From NCBI RefSeq assembly GCF_002127325.2, contig NC_035437.2:109582321-109646320 (forward strand): 64,000 nt of DNA, written 5' to 3'. The translations under genes were made by a program, and so were the position numbers. The notes beneath the pieces are model-generated. The model saw nothing but the letters and a program-made list of their open reading frames with translations. It was not told the origin of the DNA and did no database searches. Origin of the DNA: Helianthus annuus (Eukaryota; Streptophyta; Magnoliopsida; Asterales; Asteraceae). Shown here piece after piece: positions 44,501 through 55,805 of the stretch (positions are counted from its first letter, which is position 1; each line of letters opens with the position of its first letter).

Positions 44501-46013
44501 GAGCCTTCAAGAATGAGATGATGCCAACCACTGCACCACTCTTGTCGCCTTGTACTTCGAGAGGTTCCTGACCAGAACGTGGAATACGAATGATCTTCTC
44601 ACTGCATAAGATTTCTGCCTGGTGTTGGGATAACCAATCCATCCCAATCACGACGTCGAAACTACCCAAAACTATAGGAATAAGATCGATAGAGAAGGCT
44701 TGACCAGCTAGGATAAGATTACAACCCTGAACTACGTGCGTGGCTTCTAGACTTTTACCGTTAGCTAACTCTACTACATGTTTGGTGGGTAAAAGTGTTG
44801 CTGCACGTTTTAGCAGTTGACACATTTTCACAGACATATAGCTTGTATCCGCACCCGAATCAAATAAAACAGTAACGTAAATATTGTCGAGGAGAAACTT
44901 ACCCATAACCACATTGGGATCGTTCACTGCGTCGCCTCGACCTAGTACGAATGCACGACCACGAGCTTCATTGCCGTTGTTGTTGTTTCCCCCGTTGTTG
45001 TTCCCGTTGCCCTGGTTATTGTTGTTGCGATTCTGGTTCAACTGAGGGCAATCGCGTTTGAAGTGACCTTCAGCCCCACACTGGAAACATCCCCGGTTTC
45101 CACGCTGTGGCTGCTGCTGCTGCTGCTGCTGCTGGTTCTGTGGAGCTGGTTGCTGAGGCTGCTGATTCTGATTCGCAGGCCGTGGACTCCTACAGTCTTT
45201 GGCCTCGTGACCCATCTTAAGACACCTTTGGCAACGACCCTTGTTACACGGGCCATTGTGATGTCTGTGGCAATTGTAGCACTTAGGTTGACTTCCCTGA
45301 TATCTCCTCTGTCTGTGACCACCAGATGATTGCTGACTGGGGCTCTGGTAGTGGTCAGTCTTCTGCTGCTGAGCTTGTGGCTGAACAGTCGCTGATCCCC
45401 TGCTGGAATCTCCATCCCATTTTCTTTTGCTGTCGCTAGTAGTAGCAGGAGTAGCTGAAGGAGTGACTGTAGCAGTAGCGTTGACACGCTTAGGCAGTTT
45501 ATTCTGATCCACTGCCTGGTCGGTGATGCGATGAGCGAGACGCTGGATTTCCTGGATGTTATCGAGATTAGCCGAGGTAACATGGCTCTGGATTTCTGGT
45601 GCCAACCCCTTGAGATACATCTCTATGCGTTTGTATGGAGGGTCCACCATAGTAGGACACAGAACGGCCAGCTCATTCGACCGTTTAGTATACGCTTCGA
45701 TCTCTGATCCAACCATTTTCAGATTATACAGCTCGTCTTCCAGCTTGTGGATATCTTCACGTGTACAATACTCACGCTTGATGAGTTCCTTGAAATCGTT
45801 CCATGGGGTGGCGTTAGCAGCTGCCAACCCAAGAATCTGCACCTGCGCGTTCCACCAGGTTAGCGCGATTCCTTCCAAAGTGCCGGTGGCAAACTTGACC
45901 TTGCGAGCCTCAGGGCACTCGCACATTTCGAACACTGATTCTAGCTTTTCAAACCAATGGAGGAGTCCCACTGCCCCCTCGGTGCCACTAAAAGAATTTG
46001 GACGACAGTCCAT
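41502..46013 (-). CDS. Tekay gag-pol polyprotein copy 2, intact
   Basis: Single open frame of 1503 codons. Gag occupies about residues 1-290, with zinc knuckles at CYNC...(about 247), [14 protein letters not shown] (261-274) and, after a Gln run, [14 protein letters not shown] (about 311-324). Protease has [13 protein letters not shown] has [11 protein letters not shown] and the catalytic [10 protein letters not shown] (variant of YxDD). RNase H has [15 protein letters not shown]. Integrase has the zinc-binding HPGSDKMYH...CLTCARVK, Asp in SMDFVTGLP, Asp in ISDRDARF and Glu in GQSERTIQ. The C-terminus has [12 protein letters not shown] and a chromodomain-like [15 protein letters not shown], which places it in chromoviruses. 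All catalytic residues seem present, so this copy may be active. Confidence 0.95.
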   Translation of the reverse strand: MDCRPNSFSGTEGAVGLLHWFEKLESVFEMCECPEARKVKFATGTLEGIALTWWNAQVQILGLAAANATPWNDFKELIKREYCTREDIHKLEDELYNLKMVGSEIEAYTKRSNELAVLCPTMVDPPYKRIEMYLKGLAPEIQSHVTSANLDNIQEIQRLAHRITDQAVDQNKLPKRVNATATVTPSATPATTSDSKRKWDGDSSRGSATVQPQAQQQKTDHYQSPSQQSSGGHRQRRYQGSQPKCYNCHRHHNGPCNKGRCQRCLKMGHEAKDCRSPRPANQNQQPQQPAPQNQQQQQQQQPQRGNRGCFQCGAEGHFKRDCPQLNQNRNNNNQGNGNNNGGNNNNGNEARGRAFVLGRGDAVNDPNVVMGKFLLDNIYVTVLFDSGADTSYMSVKMCQLLKRAATLLPTKHVVELANGKSLEATHVVQGCNLILAGQAFSIDLIPIVLGSFDVVIGMDWLSQHQAEILCSEKIIRIPRSGQEPLEVQGDKSGAVVGIISFLKAQKCLRKGHTAILALVSDVSAKEKKLEDIPIVRDYPQVFPEDLPGLPPHRQVEFQIELAPGAAPIARAPYRLAPSELEELSKQLQELLEKGFIRPSSSPWGAPVLFVKKKDGTFRMCIDYRELNKVTVKNRYPLPRIDDLFDQLQGSCYYSKIDLRSGYHQLRVRDEDVSKTAFRTRYGHYEFLVMPFGLTNAPAVFMDLMNRVCKPYLDKFVIVFIDDILIYSKSQEEHEQHLRLILELLRKEQLYAKLSKCDFWLREVHFLGHVVNKDGIHVDPSKVDSIRNWPAPRTPTEIRQFLGLAGYYRRFIKDFSKIAQPLTLLTQKGVTYRWGEPQETAFKHLKDRLCSAPILSLPESTDDFVVYCDASIRGLGCVLMQRDKVIAYASRQLKVHERNYTTHDLELGAVVFALKIWRHYLYGTRCTIYTDHRSLEHILKQKDSNMRQRRWVELLNDYECAIKYHPGKANVVADALSRKDTLPKRVRALQLTIQSSLPAQIRDAQAEALKPENVKDEALRGSRQQMERKADGAYYVTGRIWVPLYGGLRELVMDEAHKSRYSIHPGSDKMYHDISTTYWWPSMKAHIATYVGKCLTCARVKVEYQKPAGLLQQPKIPQWKWEEISMDFVTGLPRSQRGNDTIWVIVDRLTKSAHFLPIKETDKFSTLADVYLKEVVSRHGVPTSIISDRDARFTSELWQAMHKSFGSRLDMSTAYHPQTDGQSERTIQTLEDMLRACVIDFGNGWEKHIPLVEFSYNNSYHTSIQAAPFEALYGRKCRSPLCWAEVGDSQITGPEIVVDATEKIAQIRQRMAAARDRQKAYADKRRKPLEFQVGDRVLLKVSPWKGVVRFGKRGKLNPRYVGPFEIIEKVGKVAYKLNLPAELGAVHNVFHVSNLKKCLSDENLIIPFKELTIDERLQFVEEPVEITDRDVKVLKNKRIPLVRVRWNSKRGPEYTWEREDRMTEKYPQLFETNATTTEVEATTSEFRDEIPDQRGEDVTPQENQ

Positions 46014-46530
46014 GAAGTTCTTGAATGTGCAGACAGGCTGCTGCGCGTGTTGACCTATTGTGTACGAATAGGACGAAGTTAAATACGAGAGTTAATGTAG
46101 GATCTAAAGATCCTAGTGTGTGCCTATACTGCAGGATATACTACCTACTTGAGCTGCTGCAACTGCCGCAGCAACTTGAGCTTGAACGAGAGCCTCTAGC
46201 TGGGCTTGTGTCATGTTGATTCTTCCAGACATGATCTTCATTGTAACAAGTAGCATAGGTAAGAATGGTTCGCGAATAGGGCGATGACAGAAAAGTGTAA
46301 GCACGTAGGGTTTCTCATGCTATAGTATCATGTGTATCTAAACGTAATGCGAGCAAAGTTCTAAGCAGTTCTAGCAAACAGGCAATAAACATAAACCTTA
46401 TTACCTAGGATGTCGAGTCTTGCACGTGGAGCGAAGCGTCGTTGTGGATCGTTGAGAGCACTGTACTGGTTATAGTCTGGTTTTAATAAAAACATTTTCC
46501 CATATTAAAACCAAGTTCTCTATAACCAAT
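46014..46530 (-). other. Tekay copy 2 leader
   Basis: Non-coding leader between gag start and primer-binding site, nearly identical to 38471-38987. Confidence 0.7.
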
Positions 46531-46543
46531 GGCTCTGATACCA
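46531..46543 (-). other. Tekay copy 2 primer-binding site
   Basis: On the minus strand TGGTATCAGAGCC, matching initiator methionine tRNA, three bases from the LTR. Confidence 0.88.
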
Positions 46544-46546
46544 ATC

Positions 46547-48970
46547 TGTCACACCCCCAAAATCCCACACGCGGAGTACCACCGCTTGGGAGCGTGACAT
46601 GACCAGGATCTTAACCACCAATCATATTGAACATGTAATATAGTTAAGTATAGCGGAAGCATTTAAGTAAACCCAAACATAACTGATAATATGTGAAACA
46701 TCATAAGTGTTCAAATAGCATTCACGATCCTTTGCCCACAACGACCTGTTCCTCCCTGTGCAAGCTCCATAAAGTACCTAAGGTCCTGCAAGGCATGCAG
46801 CAAATAATCAACAAACTAGTTGAGCGAGTTCACAGAAAGTAAGTTCATAACATAGTGCATAAGTATAACTAGTGGGGGCTTCCCATACTAGTGTGTACTA
46901 AAGGTGGGGGCTCCCCAAACCTTGTGTTTATATTACCGGTGGGGGCTTCCCACGTTTATCCTTACTAATGAGGGCTTCTCATTAGTGGTACTTACTAGAC
47001 TAACTTCCGACCATGTGTTCTTCTTTACCGAGAACAGGAATACGTACTGGGTCACGTAGGCTTTACGTGACGTGCCCTTCCCCGAGGACAGTGGTACGCG
47101 TGGGGGCTACGTAGGCTTTACGCAGCGTGTCCTTCCGACCCGGAAGACAGTAGAAGGTATTGGGTTACGTAGGTTTTACGTAACGTGTCCTCCCGACCCG
47201 GGAGACAAATGGCAAATACTGGGTTACGTAGGCTTTACGTAACGTGTCCTGACTAACCTGAGGACGATGGTCTATAGTCTAGGGAATGCGTAAGTACGAG
47301 TAACTCTTTCAATATCAACATATCCAACCCAATTCCCAACCCGGGAATCCCATGCCTTGGCTGTGTGAACTCACCTTGGTTTGCTCGGCATATACACAAA
47401 TAAAAGACTCTTGAACTAAGGGTGGTCAACCACGTCCTAACAGGGTTACCACACAAGTCAGGTTCGGTTCAAATAGTACACGTATACATCATGGCAAACA
47501 CGTATGCACGTAAACACATTAAGTACACCACTTGTGCGATTCGGATGGTTGGGCCAAAGAGCTTGTGCGAGCCCAACCATCTTGTGCGATTTAAGTCTAG
47601 GCCCAAACCTTACCCGGCCCAACTAATTAACAAATCAAATATAAAGGTCGGCCCAAATAATGTTCGTTGTGATCCAATAACAATCGGCCCAAAATAAAAC
47701 AAGTAACAAGCATCTTGTGCGTGGTGATCATCTTGTGCGGCCCGAACAAGTTGTGCGACTCGGATTGGGCTTAAGGCCCAATCAGTTAATCAGATCCGTG
47801 ACCTTGTGCGATCTGTTAACTCTTGTGCGTTTAACACCCCTTGTGCGACCGAGTGGGTGCGATCCGTGTGGGCTTGTACAGCCCAATCTGTACGTCTGGC
47901 CCAATATACAGCCTTGTGCGACTGGTTCAGCTTGTGCGCCTGACCCAGATGTGCGAGTGGACCACCTTGTGTGATTCAGATCAGTTGTGCGATTGAGGGA
48001 GCCCTTGTTCGAATGGGCTTCCTTGTGCGATCAATTAACAATTTCCGGAAACTATGCAATCGGTTACAATCAATATTGAATCTAGCCAATCAGTTACAAT
48101 ATTTCCAAGTTTACCAACAATCAATTAACAGTTTCTATCTTACTAATTATCCGATCAAATAAGGATTGTTACCACCAATTTCAAGAACCCTAATCAAAAT
48201 CATAACACGAACAATAACTTAGAACATTCAACCTATCCGATTTACAACATAGAGCCGGTTTATACACATCAACAACAATTAACATCATATCCGATTCATT
48301 TGACAGAAGCATAACAGCCGATTCTAATGAACATCATGATTATAATTCGAACTAAATAACATCACAGCAGTTTAGCAAGCATCAACAAATCAATTTCTAA
48401 GTTATTCACATGCAAAACTGATCCACAAGATTGTCTATATACGGTTCATATTGTTTGACATAACAATCAATCCTACTCGTTCTAATCAAAGCATGTAATA
48501 ATAATAACATCCTTCAATCACTAAAACACAATCAAACACTAACCGATTGGAAATCAAAGAGAGGGACGATGATCCTCTTGTGCCTTGTGCCGTCGGGTTC
48601 GAGCAAGAAAGAGAGAGCTAGGGTTTTGAGAACTTGTGTGTGTGTGATATGTATGTAACAAAAATGAGAAACAAAACCCCTTACAACTTGTTTGTTCACG
48701 TGAAAGGGAAGTGGGCCGAGCCCAACTCGGTTGCCTATGAGTCACGAAAACAAGTTAAACGGCCCAAGGGCTTGTGCGGATGATGTGTGTGTTGTGCGAT
48801 CCTTGTGCGGTTCAATACATACATACATACATACAATATAAACACAACACATGTTTCACAAAGCTCACATAACACACAATAACAAAACATTTATTAAATC
48901 CAGCCATATAATTTAGTTCACATATGCACATAGTGTTACACAAAGCGAGTCTAAAGTTCGAGTTGTCACA
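46547..48970 (-). repeat. Tekay LTR 3 (5' LTR of copy 2)
   Basis: 2424 bp. It is the most diverged of the three by eye: a 3-base deletion near 47857 (GAGTGGGTGCG), a changed CCCTAATCAAAATC at 48188-48201, and an extra CATA unit near 48825. It abuts the Copia-like gag at 48971. Confidence 0.9.
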
Positions 48971-51362
48971 CACTCTTTATCAACTTTGACTCATGATCAG
49001 TGTCGGATGACGTGTACGTGACATCAATATTTTCTGGCAAGTTATCCGATGGCCCAGAATCCCATTCTAAATTTATTGCTTTTTCGACTCTCTCAGAATT
49101 TGGATTTCGAGGTGAATATCCATTTTCGACCGGGGGCGGACATCTATTGTAGACCACACTTGATTTCTTACCAGAAGTCTTCACTTTTTCTTCGTCTTTT
49201 GTCACAAATTTCTTTTCTTCGGACGTATTCACTTCTCCAAACGTCTTCAAATTTTCCACAACCGGATAAATCCTGTCAACAACAAAAGTAGAACATGAGT
49301 AACTTTCTAATAACTTTTTCACTTTCTCAGTTTCTATCTTTTGTGTTGCTAACTCCAACTCCAGATCTGCACACTTCTTTATATGAAAATTAGCATCATC
49401 AAGCTGTCTCAGGTACGCTATCTTCAGTGTATTCATTGCCACAGCTTGTTCACCGCTTGAATCAGTATACTTGTTGATTTCTCTGTTCATTGTATCATAG
49501 GATTCTTTTAATCTGTTTATGTTGTGCAGCAACTCATTGTTCTGCTTGATTAAAGAATCATAATTCATGCACTTTTCAGGAATTTTAACTGGTTCAGCAT
49601 CAACTTTTACTTCAAATTCAGGAACTTCTTTGACTTTTCTGTTTGATCTTAAAAATTCAGCTCTTCTTTTTCTCTCAGCTTCAGCTTCGGCTTTTAATCT
49701 CTCTTCCTCTTCTTCGAGCTTTCTTCGTCTTGCTTCAGCAGCTTCCATGACTTTCCTGCTTCTTTCTGCACATTTCAAATCATAGGCATTAGCAAAGAAA
49801 GCATTTGAAGTGTTTTTGGACATCTCTTTGGCCATGAGATCTTTATCTGGGCAAAAATCATCCCAACAAAAACCTTCAGCCAACTTTTCATCTTCTTGTT
49901 CTGCCAAACACACTTTGCTGTTTGTTGGAATATATTTATCCCATGAAAAGTTTTCATATTTGCTTAGATATGCTCTTTTTGATCCGTCAATCACATCTCT
50001 CCCATGTGCAGTTTGTGCCTGATGCTGTGCTGGTGGTGTGACTTGATGATAAATCGCCTTTTTGTGATAATCGTTGTTTCCGAAAGGATTTTGGGCTCCA
50101 GTAGCTTCACGGTTTTTACACTCCCTCTTGAAATGCCCCTTTTCCCTGCAACGAAAACTCGTAACTTTAGATTTATCAAAGCCTAAAGTTGAAACATTTG
50201 CATCACGGAAATCATCTCTTCCTGTAATTTGCTTAAACTTTTCAGCTCGTCTCATCACTCTAGCCATACACCATTTAATGTCCATCAATTTCATTTCCTC
50301 AGCATCAATTTGATCGTAATCCTCTTTCGTGAGCATTGGATTACCGATCTTTCCGGCCACAAAACTACTATAAGACTCAAGAACCATTCCTAACAAAGAC
50401 ATTTGATTTTTAGCAATCTCTTCAGTGTAATCTTGATCTTTTCAATACTAAGAACAATATTGCACTGAAGTTTTCTTCCATTCTTTGTTACAGACATGTT
50501 TGGATCGAATGATGAAAATCTTGAGCTGCTAGATACCTGGGAAGATTTCTTTTCAGAAGAATCTTTAACACTAAAGCAGTTTCTATTTTCGGAGAATGGT
50601 TTGTTGATCCAGTAGCACCACCCTTGTAGTACAAACTGATATCCTGTTCTCCATCATAATTCTTCATCCTGGCAATCTTCCTCTGCTCCATCTCTTGAGC
50701 TTCTAGGTGTTTGATGAAATCTCCCAATGTCATATTCTTGTAATCTTTTCTGTTGGATCTCAGCATCATCAGAAACGTTCCCCATGTTTCATGTGGTAGC
50801 GCATCTGCAAGTTTTTCAACCAATTCGTCAGTATCTTTCTTAATTCCAAGGTTTGTCATATTTCTCACCAAGTTACAATATCTGTCAATTATCTACTTGG
50901 TATTTTCAGTTTTCAAACCACGGAATTAATCGAATTCTTTCTTCATGAGAGACATCTTATTTTTAAGCATATCATCACTTCCAACAAATTTTGCTTCCAA
51001 TTCTGTCCAGATTGAATAAGCAGTTCCATCATGTTGAAGCAGTATCAGGATATCTTCTTTTATCGCTTGCTGAAGCAGACTCACCATCAGTTTCTCATCT
51101 CGATATTTCTTTTTATCATCCGTACTCATTTCTCGAATTGTTTGCTGCACACCATTTGTAACGGGTCTAACATATGGTTCTTCAGTGTGTTCCCATGCAT
51201 CTAGGTGATAAGCTTCAACCCAATTTCCAAAACGTTCAGACCACACGTTATAATCATCAATATCCATGAGTTTAGGTGGTTTCTGAGACGTTCCAGTTTC
51301 ATTTTCAATCAAAGCACTTTGAGTATCGGGCTAGCAAAAGCGTTATAGAATTCGTTGTCCAT
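48971..51362 (-). pseudogene. Copia-like gag protein, N-terminal and central part
   Basis: Starts at an ATG at 51362 (MDNEFYNAFASPI). Gag domain of the UBN2/DUF4219 type follows, with DYNVWSERFGNW and LLQHDGTAYSIWTELEAKF, then WGTFLMMLRSNRKDY. At 50150 comes a zinc knuckle with Ser at the first Cys position (SFRCREKGHFKREC). The rest (to 48971) is a charged, heptad-rich coiled coil. Breaks: a 1-bp frameshift near 51315, a stop near 50896, and stops near 50440-50490. The 478-codon frame 48966-50402 is the longest open piece. The protein continues at 31466. Confidence 0.75.
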
Positions 51363-51415
51363 TGTTTAAAGTTTAAAGTTCACAAAATTTTCAAACTTAG
51401 GCAAAACAGTTCACA

Positions 51416-51822
51416 AAAGCGAAACACTTGCTGTCCAATAAGCGAAACTACAACTGTCACAATAAGTGAACCAGTACAAGCGGAACCTCAATTGTTCAAA
51501 TCAGCGGAACACTAAGTTGTCAGTTTAAGCGGAACTATCGATGTCTGATCAAGCGAAACTATCACGGTCACTGAAGCGGACCAAACAAGCGGATCTATCA
51601 AGCAGAACTGTCTGTTCAAACGGACCTTTCAAGCGGAACCTGTCCCTTGAAGCGAACCTAATTGGTAATTTGAAGCGGACCTGATCCAAATATGTTCAAT
51701 TAAGCGGAACTAGCTGACTTTTGAAGCGGAACTATGTACTTTGAGGCGAACCTACTCTGTCATTGAAGCGGAACTACCCGATGACATCATCTTTTGCACA
51801 AGTCCGAATAAGCGAACCCCTT
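51416..51822 (-). repeat. Copia-like leader motif array (AAGCGGAAC family)
   Basis: About 19 variants of AAGCG(G/A)A(A/C)C occur in about 400 bp, one every 20-25 bp and nearly all in the same orientation. The spacers are unrelated to each other. The array is between primer-binding site and gag start; the same motif recurs in the LTR. See findings. Confidence 0.85.
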
Positions 51823-52000
51823 AAAATCCTACTTTCTAGGTCGATTTTAGATCTGAAAATTTCAAGGATTTACTAATACATGATTCCGAGTGCAGTGTGT
51901 GATTTTGAGCTGGTTTTATCGTGAAAAATTTTGAAAATTTGAAGGAAGTGAAGAAAAATAGATGAAATGCAGCTAAAATGGCAAGAACTCCTCCTCCTGA

Positions 52001-52012
52001 GCTCTGATACCA
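52001..52012 (-). other. Copia-like primer-binding site
   Basis: TGGTATCAGAGC on the minus strand, two bases from the 5' LTR. It matches initiator methionine tRNA. Confidence 0.88.
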
Positions 52013-52014
52013 AT

Positions 52015-52492
52015 TGTAGGATCGTGTTTCGGCCCTGCTTGAGTCGATCAGAAGAATTCCTATCCAAATCGAGAGGCGAAAACTAATGATATGGTGATAT
52101 TTCAGTCACATTCACTTTAATATTGCTGTTGTATTGATCAATAACACGAGTACACGTTCTGACAGCACTTCGGCAGCACTTCGTGGCTCACCGGAAGAAA
52201 ACACCCTTAACTATGTGTCTAGTTCCGCTTGTAATGACCCCTATATATAGCTGAAGCGGTTTCGCTTATACGTACATGTACGTATAAGCGGAAGTACAAC
52301 CATGCCATATAAGCGGAACCATCATGACCATACAAGCGGACCTATTAGACTATGACACATAAGCGAAACCTAGACTATGCCCTATAAGCGAAACCTATAC
52401 AATCACATGTTTCTAGGATTTCATGCCATGTCTAACCTATACAACACTAAGACTCGATGAAAGACGTAGTCGACAAACGTAGTGCACCAACA
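52015..52492 (-). repeat. Copia-like 5' LTR
   Basis: 478 bp, same structure as the 3' LTR: TATA at 52243-52250 (minus strand), AAGCGGAAC motifs upstream of it, and the 28-bp palindrome at 52263-52290 kept perfectly. Confidence 0.88.
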
Positions 52493-53294
52493 GATGTTCA
52501 TATGATTGTCTGGGTCGGACGAACCATTGTATTTCCCAACGTTTAATGGGAATTTAGTGGTAGTGACATCGGTGTGGGCAATCTCCGGTACAAACTTAGA
52601 GTTTTCGGCCGCAAATTTTGGCCTGTAGGGTTGGCTCTGGTGGCGCTTTGCAGCGCGGAGGTATGTGGTGCGGGGTTGAGTGGGAGTAACATAGTTGCGT
52701 CCTCCCGATCTGCTGCTAGTAGCGTGGGATTCCCCGCAATATGTATGGTCGTCCGGGTCGGTACGGCCATACCCTTCATGATGGGACTGCGGTCCCAGCC
52801 AGCTTTGAATGCCGGAGCCGCGGTGGGCTGTGGATTGCCGCCTATTTTCGCCATAAGGGCCTAGGCGGCTATGTACTGGGCCCCTGGTGCGGGACCCGTA
52901 TGAGGAATCGTCCTCATCAATTGTGCGGACCTCACAGTAAGAGGAGTCGCGGTCTTCACGCCTGCTTCTTGAGGCTGGGTGTGTGGTGGCCCTGCGGTCG
53001 TACCGTAAAATACGACCCGCAGGGGTATGCGGTGCCGGGGTAGGTCCGACCGGTACTTGCGCGTCTGCGCAAGCTCTATTGTATGCTGCGGCCAGCAAAG
53101 CTTGCATGAAGATTCATGTCTGGAGGAATCACAGATGCGTACTGTGAAAGATCGTGTCCAAACGTAAGGGATGCGCCCCCTTGCGTTGATGTGCCAATGT
53201 GGCCAGGATTTGGGACTGAAGGAGTGGTCCCCACAGGCCCTGGGTTTGCGGGGTTTAGGTTATCCCCGATAGTATTGTTTAGACGATCAGACAT
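52493..53294 (-). pseudogene. Tat gag N-terminal part
   Basis: Starts MSDRLNNTIG at 53294. A frameshift near 53095-53110 switches to MQALLAAAYNRACADAQVPV. The part ends NVGKYNGSSDPDNHMN, the conserved 'Y.G..DP..H' block just before the gag core, where the Copia-like element was inserted. The core continues at 27735. The 59 bp from 53295 to the LTR hold the leader. Confidence 0.78.
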
Positions 53295-53339
53295 GATCTT
53301 TTGAGAGGGAGAGGGATGGTTAAAAAGTGCTAAGAGTAG

Positions 53340-53352
53340 CGGTGGGCGCCAA
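53340..53352 (-). other. Tat primer-binding site
   Basis: On the minus strand the LTR is followed directly by TTGGCGCCCACCG. TGGCGCC-type sites are usual in Tat/Ogre-like and Athila elements; which tRNA pairs here was not determined. Confidence 0.7.
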
Positions 53353-53986
53353 TGATGAAACAATGGTTAACCGGGCAGGGTTAACTCACTGGTCTCGTCA
53401 AGAAGGGTTAATCCTTTCCTCTCGAAGATCTCTGGCTGGATTGCCCGCCGGTTGATTTCCTGCACAAGGAAACAAGCCGTGACTCGTAACAAGGAGGATG
53501 GAGTGGGGGGGTGCTCCTTGTTACCACTCTCCAGCGTGAGAATCAGTAATTTGCTTGGGAAGCAAAGTGTGATAGTAGTAGTAGTGAGAGAGTTGTGAAG
53601 AGATACCTCAAACCTAGTGAGAGAGTTGTGAAGAGATACCTCAAACCTGGTTTGGGGTTGGTATTTATAGCCGCATCGCCACTTGTGGTGACTGTTGCTG
53701 TTATCCAGATTCCTTGTATTGATAGAAGTGTTCACAGGATGCGGTGCTAGGCCACATCGCTATGCATACACCGTTTTCATACAGTAGATGCGGTGCCATG
53801 CCGCATTGTTATACCGTTCTCATACTCCAGGAAAGTCCACTCCCATCATTGGGCAGATTGGATTCGACCTGTGTGTTCGCGCGTGCCCGCACGGACACAT
53901 ATAAGTCTTTAGCTAGTGGGGGTTTTGATAAGGGTAATGGTCACTCGCGGTCATGCTGACGCGAGATCTGGGACCATACCCCTTCA
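53353..53986 (-). repeat. Tat 5' LTR (internally deleted)
   Basis: 634 bp. Compared with the 3' LTR it lacks about 290 bp (equivalent to about 16760-17045) and has a 33-bp direct duplication (TAGTGAGAGAGTTGTGAAGA...) at about 53582-53650. The deletion removes two of the four GATGCGG palindromes and the sequence upstream of the TATA. Confidence 0.85.
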
Positions 53987-54010
53987 GTCATGAACTGTAA
54001 GTAATATAAG

Positions 54011-55677
54011 TGATGTGTGTAAAATGCAACATATAAATTACATCAAATGAGGCATAAAACTAACCCGTTTTAAGTACTAATGTTGGAAAAAGTGTGTTTT
54101 TTGTCTTCCTTTTGTATTTTCAGGATTAAATGAGCTCAAATTAACAAAAGAAGCAAAAAGGCAGCTAAATCTAACATAAATACAAGAAAAGGAACAAAAG
54201 TGAATTGCCCGACCCCTCAACAGCATCCTCCCAAGCAAAACAGAGAAGGCAGAAGACTGAACACGCCCCGTGCTCAGCGAGCACGGGGCCGTGCCCAAGA
54301 AGCAGCAGAAAAGACAAACCTGTAGAAGCTTCTATTGCTCACCACGGGGCCGTGCCCAGTGAACACGGGGGCGTGCCCAAAGTACTGCAGGCGCATAAAT
54401 TGTAATTGCGAATTACAATTAATGAGGAGAGATGGTGTCAGACAGGCACGGGGCCGTGCCCAGGCCTCTGTTCAGCCTATAAATAGGAGTGCTTGGATTC
54501 ATTGCAACTCATCCCTTAGCACACCACCTCTCTCACACTTCATCCACCACCCACCACCATCACAACACCATCATCCACCACCATCATCCATTGTCCATCA
54601 TAGAGTATGTGAGTCGTCTCGGGATCCAAGATTGATCGTAAGAGTTCTTGACAATCAAGGCCATGTTTGCCTAAGTCTCTTACATCACTTGGTGAAGACA
54701 AGTGTTTAGTATAATACTTTTTATTTTTAATCTTTTGCACTTTTTATTTGGCTTTGTATTAATGACTTTAATAACTAGTTTCTTATGTTGAAGGTGACAT
54801 TTCCTTATCGTTTGTCCGTGGTGTCTTGGCATTATTTTACTGTCTATATAAAATAAAAGATTTTCACCATTCATATCTCCACGGTCTATATGGAGGTATG
54901 TTGGCTACCTGGTCGGGGGTTAAGGGAACGCTTTGGTAAGGGTCTTACCCTTGTTCAGCGTTTAGAGGTCCTGCAAGGGACCTGGGTCAAATTTAGTAGG
55001 ATCTCCTTCAATACCCAAAGGTATTGGATGGCGGGGATCCAAACTCTTTGACCCCTTCATAAGTAAACTACTATTAATACTATAACCCGGCTATTTAGGA
55101 CTGTATCCCTGCTGACTCAGACTACTTAGTCGAGGGTAACGTCACCTCCAAAAGAGGGGCCTACCATAATTTGCATTAATAACTTAATTCATTATCATTC
55201 AATAATCCGACCCTTTAGGATTGTATCCTTGCTGACTCAAACTACTGGGTTGAGGGTAACGTCGCCTTCAAAAGAGGGGCCTACTACAATAACTAAGATA
55301 ATCTCTTAAACAAGTGCAAAAGTGCGAAAATAATCAAAGGTTATACTAATACACGAGTCGGATCCAACTGATTCATCTTGTCTATCTGTTTTTTATTTTT
55401 ATTTTATTTTTCAGCATTTAGTTAGTTTTATTTTCTTATCTTTTTCTAACATTTTGATTTGATTAGACGTTGAGGATAAACCGGTACTAAAAGCTCTTGT
55501 GTCCTTGGACGACCTCGGTATCTTACCAACACTATACTACGTCTACGATGGGTGCACTTGCCCATATGTGTGTTTAGTGTTAGTAAATATCGTGTTTTAT
55601 AAATTTAAAACTTGGCTAAAAAGTGTAAAAAGGGCTTAAAATATATACCAAAAATATATTACACTACACGCACATCA
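54011..55677 (+). repeat. Athila 5' LTR
   Basis: 1667 bp, with mirror-type ends TGATGTGTGTA and TACACGCACATCA. TATA box TATAAATA at 54478-54485. Just upstream, 54261-54460, are five copies of a CACGGGGCCGTG-type inverted motif. Two 120-bp direct repeats (about 55070-55150 and 55200-55280), both with GACTGTATCC/GATTGTATCC and GAGGGTAACGTC, lie in the 3' part. Confidence 0.9.
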
Positions 55678-55683
55678 AGTTTT

Positions 55684-55701
55684 TGGCGCCGTTGCCGGGG
55701 A
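55684..55701 (+). other. Athila primer-binding site
   Basis: TGGCGCCGTTGCCGGGGA, six bases after the LTR, is the classical site complementary to tRNA-Asp used by Athila-type elements. Confidence 0.88.
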
Positions 55702-55805
55702 CACAAGGATTTTAAGAAAGTTAGGAATCAACGGCCTAATCATTTTTTATTTTCTTTTTAATTGTTTTTAGGATTTTCTTAGTTTTTTAGCTTCTGCAGA
55801 GCTCA

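Larger units (their letters stand above)
31467..48970 (-). mobile_element. Tekay/Del-type chromovirus dimer: LTR-internal-LTR-internal-LTR
   Basis: Three near-identical LTRs of about 2.42 kb (31467-33888, 39004-41425, 46547-48970) enclose two near-identical internal regions on the minus strand, each with primer-binding site, gag-pol and no env. The middle LTR is shared, as expected from recombination between LTRs of two copies. The flanks (TCAAC left, CACTC right) do not form a 5-bp duplication. It splits the gag of the Copia-like element. Very high LTR similarity implies recent activity. Confidence 0.92.
27736..52492 (-). mobile_element. Pol-less Copia-like LTR element, itself interrupted by the Tekay dimer
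   Basis: Identical-length LTRs (478 bp each) at 27736-28213 and 52015-52492 are flanked by the 5-bp duplication GATGT (27731-27735, 52493-52497). It interrupts the Tat gag. The minus-strand interior holds a long gag-type protein, split by the Tekay dimer, and no protease, integrase or RT. By eye the LTRs differ at about ten positions, so it is younger than the Tat host. Removing the dimer leaves about 7.3 kb. Confidence 0.88.
16474..53986 (-). mobile_element. Tat-lineage Ty3/Gypsy retrotransposon, interrupted by nested insertions
   Basis: Two related LTRs (16474-17359 and 53353-53986) are bounded by the 5-bp duplication GTCAT (16469-16473, 53987-53991). Coding order on the minus strand is gag, protease, RT, RNase H, a second (archaeal-type) RNase H, integrase; a plus-strand gene lies between integrase and 3' LTR. 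The second RNase H and the antisense gene are marks of the Tat lineage. Several stops and frameshifts and a 290-bp deletion in one LTR show it is dead. Removing the inner insertion leaves about 12.7 kb. Confidence 0.9.

Noticed and set aside
54335..54709. 124-codon open frame in the Athila LTR
   Set aside because: It spans the motif array, TATA box and CCACCA-rich leader; there is no domain and it is lost in the 3' copy.
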